Positions 5,701 through 6,943 of a stretch of 6,943 bases of DNA are shown here, in pieces. The stretch is from JBBRYB01 sp038238115 (GTDB lineage: Bacteria; Actinomycetota; Actinomycetes; Propionibacteriales; Nocardioidaceae), in assembly GCA_038238115.1 (NCBI GenBank), contig JBBRYB010000128.1, positions 1-6,943 on the forward strand, given 5' to 3'. Within the stretch, counting starts at the first letter, position 1. Every line of letters begins with the position of its first letter. The notes beneath the pieces were generated by a model. The model saw only the letters and a list, made by a program, of their open reading frames with translations, was not told the origin of the DNA and did no database searches. A program made the translations under genes and the position numbers.

Positions 5701-5707
5701 CAACACC

Positions 5708-6796
5708 ATGCTAGAAACCACCGGCCCCGAACGCGAGGTCATCGACATCACCGGCGGGGTCGACACCCACGCCGATACACACACCGTCGCTGCCCTGGAC
5801 GGCCTGGGTCGTCTGCTCGGGCACGCGACCTTCCCTGCGACCGTGAGCGGCTTTCACGAGCTCCTGACTGGCTGGTCGGTCATGGGACTGTCGTCGCGGT
5901 GGGGATGGAAGGGACAGGCTCCTACGGGGCCGGCCTCTTCCAACATCTGCGCGCCAACGGCCTCAGGATCGTCGAGGTCGACCAGCCTGACAGGCGTGCG
6001 CGACGCAATATGGGCAAGTCCCACCCGACCGACGCAATCTCTGCTGCTCGAGCAGTGCAGGCAAGAACGGCAACCGGGACCCCGAAGACCCGCGACGGGG
6101 TCGTAGAGTCGATCCGCGCGCTCAGAGTGGCTAGAAATGGGGCGATCAAGGCACACGGCCGCGATCAACGCGCTGCGGCAGACCATCATCGCTGCACCTG
6201 CGCGCTTGCGCGCCCAACTCACGGGCCTTAGCCCGAAGGCGTTGGTCGACACCTGCGCACGGTTTCGCCTTGGCGACATCCACGACCCGGAGCAGGCAGT
6301 CAAGACCACCCTGCGCCGATTGGCTCGACGCTGCCAGATGCTGGCCGAGGAACTGGCTGAGACCGACAAAGACCTGACCGCACTCAGCGGCCAGAAGGCA
6401 CCGGACCTATTGGCGGTCCACGCCGTCGGAACTGACATCGCGGGCCAACTCCTTATCACCGCGGGCGACAACCCCGAACGCGTCAAGTCTGAGGCATCCT
6501 TCGCCGCCCTGTGCGGTGTCAGCCCGTTGCTCGCATCCTCCGGGAAGACCAACCGTCATCGCCTCAACCGTGGTGGTGACAGGGCAGCCAACAGTGCACT
6601 TCACAGAGTTGTCATCGTCCGGATGAAGTCCCATCCCGAGATCCGCGCCTACGTCGAACGACGTACCGCCGAGGGAATGTCCAAGCGCGAGATAATCCGC
6701 TGCCTGAAACGCTACGTCGCTCGCGAACTCCTGCCCCACATCAAGGCCGCCGCCCAAAACGAGCCCGACCTGAAACTCCCTTCGATGGCGGCTTGA
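5708..6796 (+). pseudogene. IS110-family transposase (DEDD/serine recombinase), two frameshifts
   Basis: Read through two frame changes this is a complete IS110 transposase of about 363 residues. Part 1 (5708-~5868) gives GGVDTHADTHTVAALD, the start of the RuvC-like DEDD domain, with the first Asp in VDTH. Part 2 (~5869-6154, next frame) gives VVAVGMEGTGSYG with the catalytic Glu (5908-5910), then VEVDQPDRRARR and KSHPTDA. Part 3 (~6155-6796, original frame) gives TAAINALRQTI and the C-terminal Transposase_20 domain (LLAVHAVGTDIAGQLL, FAALCGVSPLLASSGKTNR, GGDRAANSALH), with the likely catalytic Ser at 6536-6541. The changes fit one missing base near 5868 and two near 6154. In the family the last two Asp ligands are spaced D-x-x-D (KSDPxDA); here the first of them is His (CAC, 6022-6024). 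Programmed frameshifting is not usual in IS110, so this is treated as a pseudogene. Confidence 0.88.
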
Positions 6797-6823
6797 CGAT
6801 CTATAGGAGTGCCCTATGTCAAG
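6794..6823. repeat. Inverted-repeat junction of two IS110-type right ends
   Basis: The plus strand reads GCTTGAC-GATCT-ATAGG from 6791. The minus strand, entering from 6824, reads GCTTGAC-ATAGG. The two copies meet head-on around the AGTGC at 6808-6812. Both transposases end next to their copy, so these look like equivalent right-end sequences of two related elements placed tail to tail. Confidence 0.5.
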
Positions 6824-6943
6824 CAAGCGAGGGGTTGGCGTCCTTGTTGGAGTGCGGGGTCGAACGCGACGCCGTCTTGCCAGCATCGCCAGATGATGCG
6901 GATCCAGGCCCTGGCGAGGATGCGGATGGCGTGGGGATGGCGG
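6814..6943 (-). pseudogene. IS110/IS116/IS902-type transposase, C-terminal end (runs off window)
   Basis: On the minus strand the frame entering at 6942 reads HPHAIRILARAWIRIIWRC then WQDGVAFDPAL, the characteristic end of the Transposase_20 domain of IS116/IS110/IS902 proteins (H-A-x-R-x-L-x-R-A-W ... W-x-D-G-x-x-[YF]-D-P). It runs to TAG at 6816-6814. A one-frame change after the DP block would instead end in SLA-TGA within GCTTGA, at the same place relative to the element end as in the neighbouring transposase, so a small indel near 6850 is possible. The residues differ from those at the end of the 5708-6796 transposase, so it is a separate, only distantly related element. Only 43 codons are visible; whether the rest is intact cannot be judged. 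Confidence 0.72.

Larger units (their letters stand above)
5397..6812 (+). mobile_element. IS110-family insertion sequence (degenerate); left boundary uncertain
   Basis: The element consists of a ~310-base structured non-coding left part, a frameshifted IS110 transposase (5708-6796) and a short right end containing TGACGATCTATAGGAG. IS110 elements generally lack classical terminal inverted repeats and do not make clear target duplications, so boundaries cannot be read by symmetry. The right edge is placed a few bases after ATAGGAG, where the end of a second IS110-type element begins. The left edge could lie anywhere between about 5397 and 5500. Right of the element the DNA is another transposase remnant; left of it is the hydrolase debris. 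Autonomous transposition is unlikely given the transposase defects. Confidence 0.65.

Noticed and set aside
5708..6796. Programmed ribosomal frameshifting in the transposase
   Set aside because: IS110 transposases are normally a single frame, no slippery heptamer was seen at either change, and a catalytic residue is also lost.
1..6943. CRISPR array, tRNA, rRNA or attachment site
   Set aside because: No regularly spaced repeats, no cloverleaf-like sequence with conserved TTC loop, and no duplicated att-like core was found by eye.

Overview
The window is high-GC throughout, with codon use typical of an actinomycete. The protein families present (TetR, ABM monooxygenase, CDGSH iron-sulfur, TMEM175 channel, AICE/phage-type integrase, IS110) are common in that group. 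No RNA gene or marker allows a genus call. It reads as an accessory region: one apparently functional gene cassette bounded on both sides by broken mobile elements and gene remnants.

Left (1-956): a small excisionase-like helix-turn-helix gene is followed by the N-terminal third of a tyrosine integrase. The integrase is cut at about 762 and joined to unrelated DNA, so this is the stump of an integrative element. Centre (957-4528): a divergent cassette. On the minus strand lie an ABM-domain protein, a 609-residue multidomain protein (CDGSH, divergent ferredoxin, second CDGSH, truncated haemoglobin, unnamed C-terminal domain) and a TMEM175-type channel. On the plus strand a TetR repressor diverges from them. 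A near-perfect 20-bp palindrome between the divergent genes is the likely TetR operator. The simplest reading is a TetR-controlled redox, haem and iron-sulfur module, but the effector and the reaction are unknown.

Right (4529-6943): an alpha/beta hydrolase pseudogene (frameshift, lost catalytic serine, missing C-terminal half) and a short unidentified tail remnant. Then comes an IS110-family element whose transposase is frameshifted and lacks one catalytic Asp. Its upstream non-coding end is structured and is a candidate bridge-RNA locus. The element meets, tail to tail, the 3' end of a second IS110-type transposase that runs off the window.

A recurring feature is small indels, most explicable as 1-2 nt deletions, in the ABM gene (three that cancel), the IS110 transposase, the hydrolase and possibly the channel start. 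Either the region is decaying or the assembly carries deletion errors. This should be settled before biological weight is put on the broken frames.
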